Of a DNA stretch of 32,002 nt, positions 31,520-32,002 are shown piece by piece. A program made the position numbers and the translations under genes. The stretch is from the NCBI GenBank assembly GCA_934358495.1, contig CAKRKO010000022.1, forward strand, positions 1 through 32,002, given 5' to 3'. The stretch is from an uncultured Eubacterium sp. (GTDB lineage Bacteria > Bacillota > Clostridia > Lachnospirales > Lachnospiraceae). Positions within the stretch are counted from its first letter, which is position 1. Every line of letters starts with the position of its first letter. Under the pieces are notes generated by a model, which worked only from the letters and a program-made list of their open reading frames with translations, was not told the origin of the DNA and searched no databases.

Positions 31520-31842
31520 GAACAGGATGTGACAAAAACTCCAATGCAGGCACGACGGATTTCCTATCTTCGCTGCGCCGCCTATCTCCTAAGCGGAGGT
31601 TTCACCTCCACTTAGAATAGCTTCGCATGAATGTGCAGAGATTCGGCTTTGAAATATGTCTGCTACGCAGACCCGAATCTCGCACCAGAACTTGCCAGAG
31701 CAAGTTCTGATTAAATTCGCGAACTCACCAACAGCAAAAGCAGCTGTTGGCTCAGACACACTCCCGCGGTCGAGCTATGCTCGCTCCGATAACGGAAATT
31801 CGTCTACCGCCTTGCCTTGGAGTTTATGCTCACATCTTGTTC
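31520..31842 (-). mobile_element. 323-bp palindromic element with terminal inverted repeats (MITE-like or structured RNA)
   Basis: Ends: 31520-31564 (GAACAGGATGTGA, AAACTCCAA, GATTTCC) are an imperfect inverted copy of 31794-31842 (GAACAAGATGTGA, AAACTCCAA, AATTTCC when reversed). Between them are hairpins at 31582-31620 (loop region GGAGG-TTTCA-CCTCC), 31633-31685 (family 1 core), 31687-31708 (AGAACTTGC-CAGA-GCAAGTTCT), 31728-31750 (CCAACAGC/GCTGTTGG) and 31771-31783 (CGAGC/GCTCG). No credible ORF is present. Orientation is given as minus because the shared core reads that way. No target duplication is obvious. Confidence 0.65.
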
Positions 31843-31981
31843 TATTTACGCCGTGGCACCGCGTGACACGCATGCATATACTTCACTGAAATAATAAGCA
31901 CTATGCTGCATGCGCAGATTAACATATCGAAAGATGACTTGCATGTAAGCGCTTGGCTATGGACGCTACCCTTGACAGAAG

Positions 31982-32002
31982 AAAAAAAGAACGGCTTTCC
32001 CT
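31982..32002 (-). terminator. Probable right half of a terminator cut by the window edge
   Basis: On the minus strand the window opens with AGGGAAAGCCGTTC followed by seven T, the usual look of a terminator's second arm plus U-tract. The first arm would lie outside. This predicts a minus-strand gene just beyond the window. The 31843-31981 stretch holds only a short GCGTG-A-CACGC hairpin and no gene I can support. Confidence 0.35.

Noticed and set aside
31656..31889. 77-residue plus-strand ORF
   Set aside because: It lies across the hairpins and right end of the 323-bp element and has no ribosome binding site; the frame is a by-product of the palindromes.
1..32002. CRISPR arrays, tRNA or rRNA genes, prophage or transposase genes
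   Set aside because: I saw no regularly spaced repeats, no tRNA cloverleaf ending in CCA, no rRNA stretches and no transposase or integrase frame.

Overview
The window looks like chromosomal DNA of a gut-type Clostridia, most likely Lachnospiraceae. The basis is low-to-moderate GC, strong Gram-positive ribosome binding sites, the Firmicute gene order ecfA1-ecfA2-ecfT-truA-(phosphatase)-rplM-rpsI, and strictly anaerobic-style redox genes (molybdenum hydroxylase, multi-FeS oxidoreductase). Nearly every gene is on the minus strand; the only confident plus-strand gene is a small hypothetical at 31225-31494.

Layout, left to right. 1-58: start of a gene leaving the window, possibly CorA-like. 326-3868: three-subunit molybdenum hydroxylase (xanthine dehydrogenase type) operon. 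3962-4594: endonuclease III. 5091-5434: copper-chaperone-like gene with a promoter that overlaps a CsoR-type operator. 5554-7107: ABC-F ATPase. 7215-14734: catabolic cluster with an amino acid permease, a PII protein, an AraC-type regulator, an ornithine-cyclodeaminase-like enzyme, and a four-protein flavin/iron-sulfur dehydrogenase related to opine oxidase / HcnABC. 15003-16252: FMN split-barrel protein and a membrane-anchored XRE protein. 16528-21737: ribosomal proteins S9/L13, phosphatase, TruA and the ECF transporter module. 21884-24054: TrmL, aminotransferase and AsnC-type regulator. 24245-29711: PurM-like protein, VanW protein, a 34-residue membrane peptide, a DEDDh exonuclease and a radical SAM protein. 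29935-30735: C39-like peptidase.

The most unusual content is between the genes. A structured repeat occurs four times (88-160, 21787-21863, 25321-25436, and inside a 323-bp element at 31520-31842). Each copy folds into the same shape: a leading hairpin, then a closing helix, a single bulged base, a 9-10 bp helix, an internal hairpin and a 10-11 nt unpaired strand that contains TATT. The stem sequences differ between copies but base pairing is kept by paired changes. The largest copy has about 45-bp imperfect terminal inverted repeats and several extra hairpins, so it resembles a MITE or a mobile structured RNA. A second, unrelated palindromic repeat family (30984-31148, 4937-5003, 29878-29909) also shows a paired change in a stem. 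I do not recognise either family as a described element. Coordinates and pairings were read by eye; no folding, search or alignment program was run.
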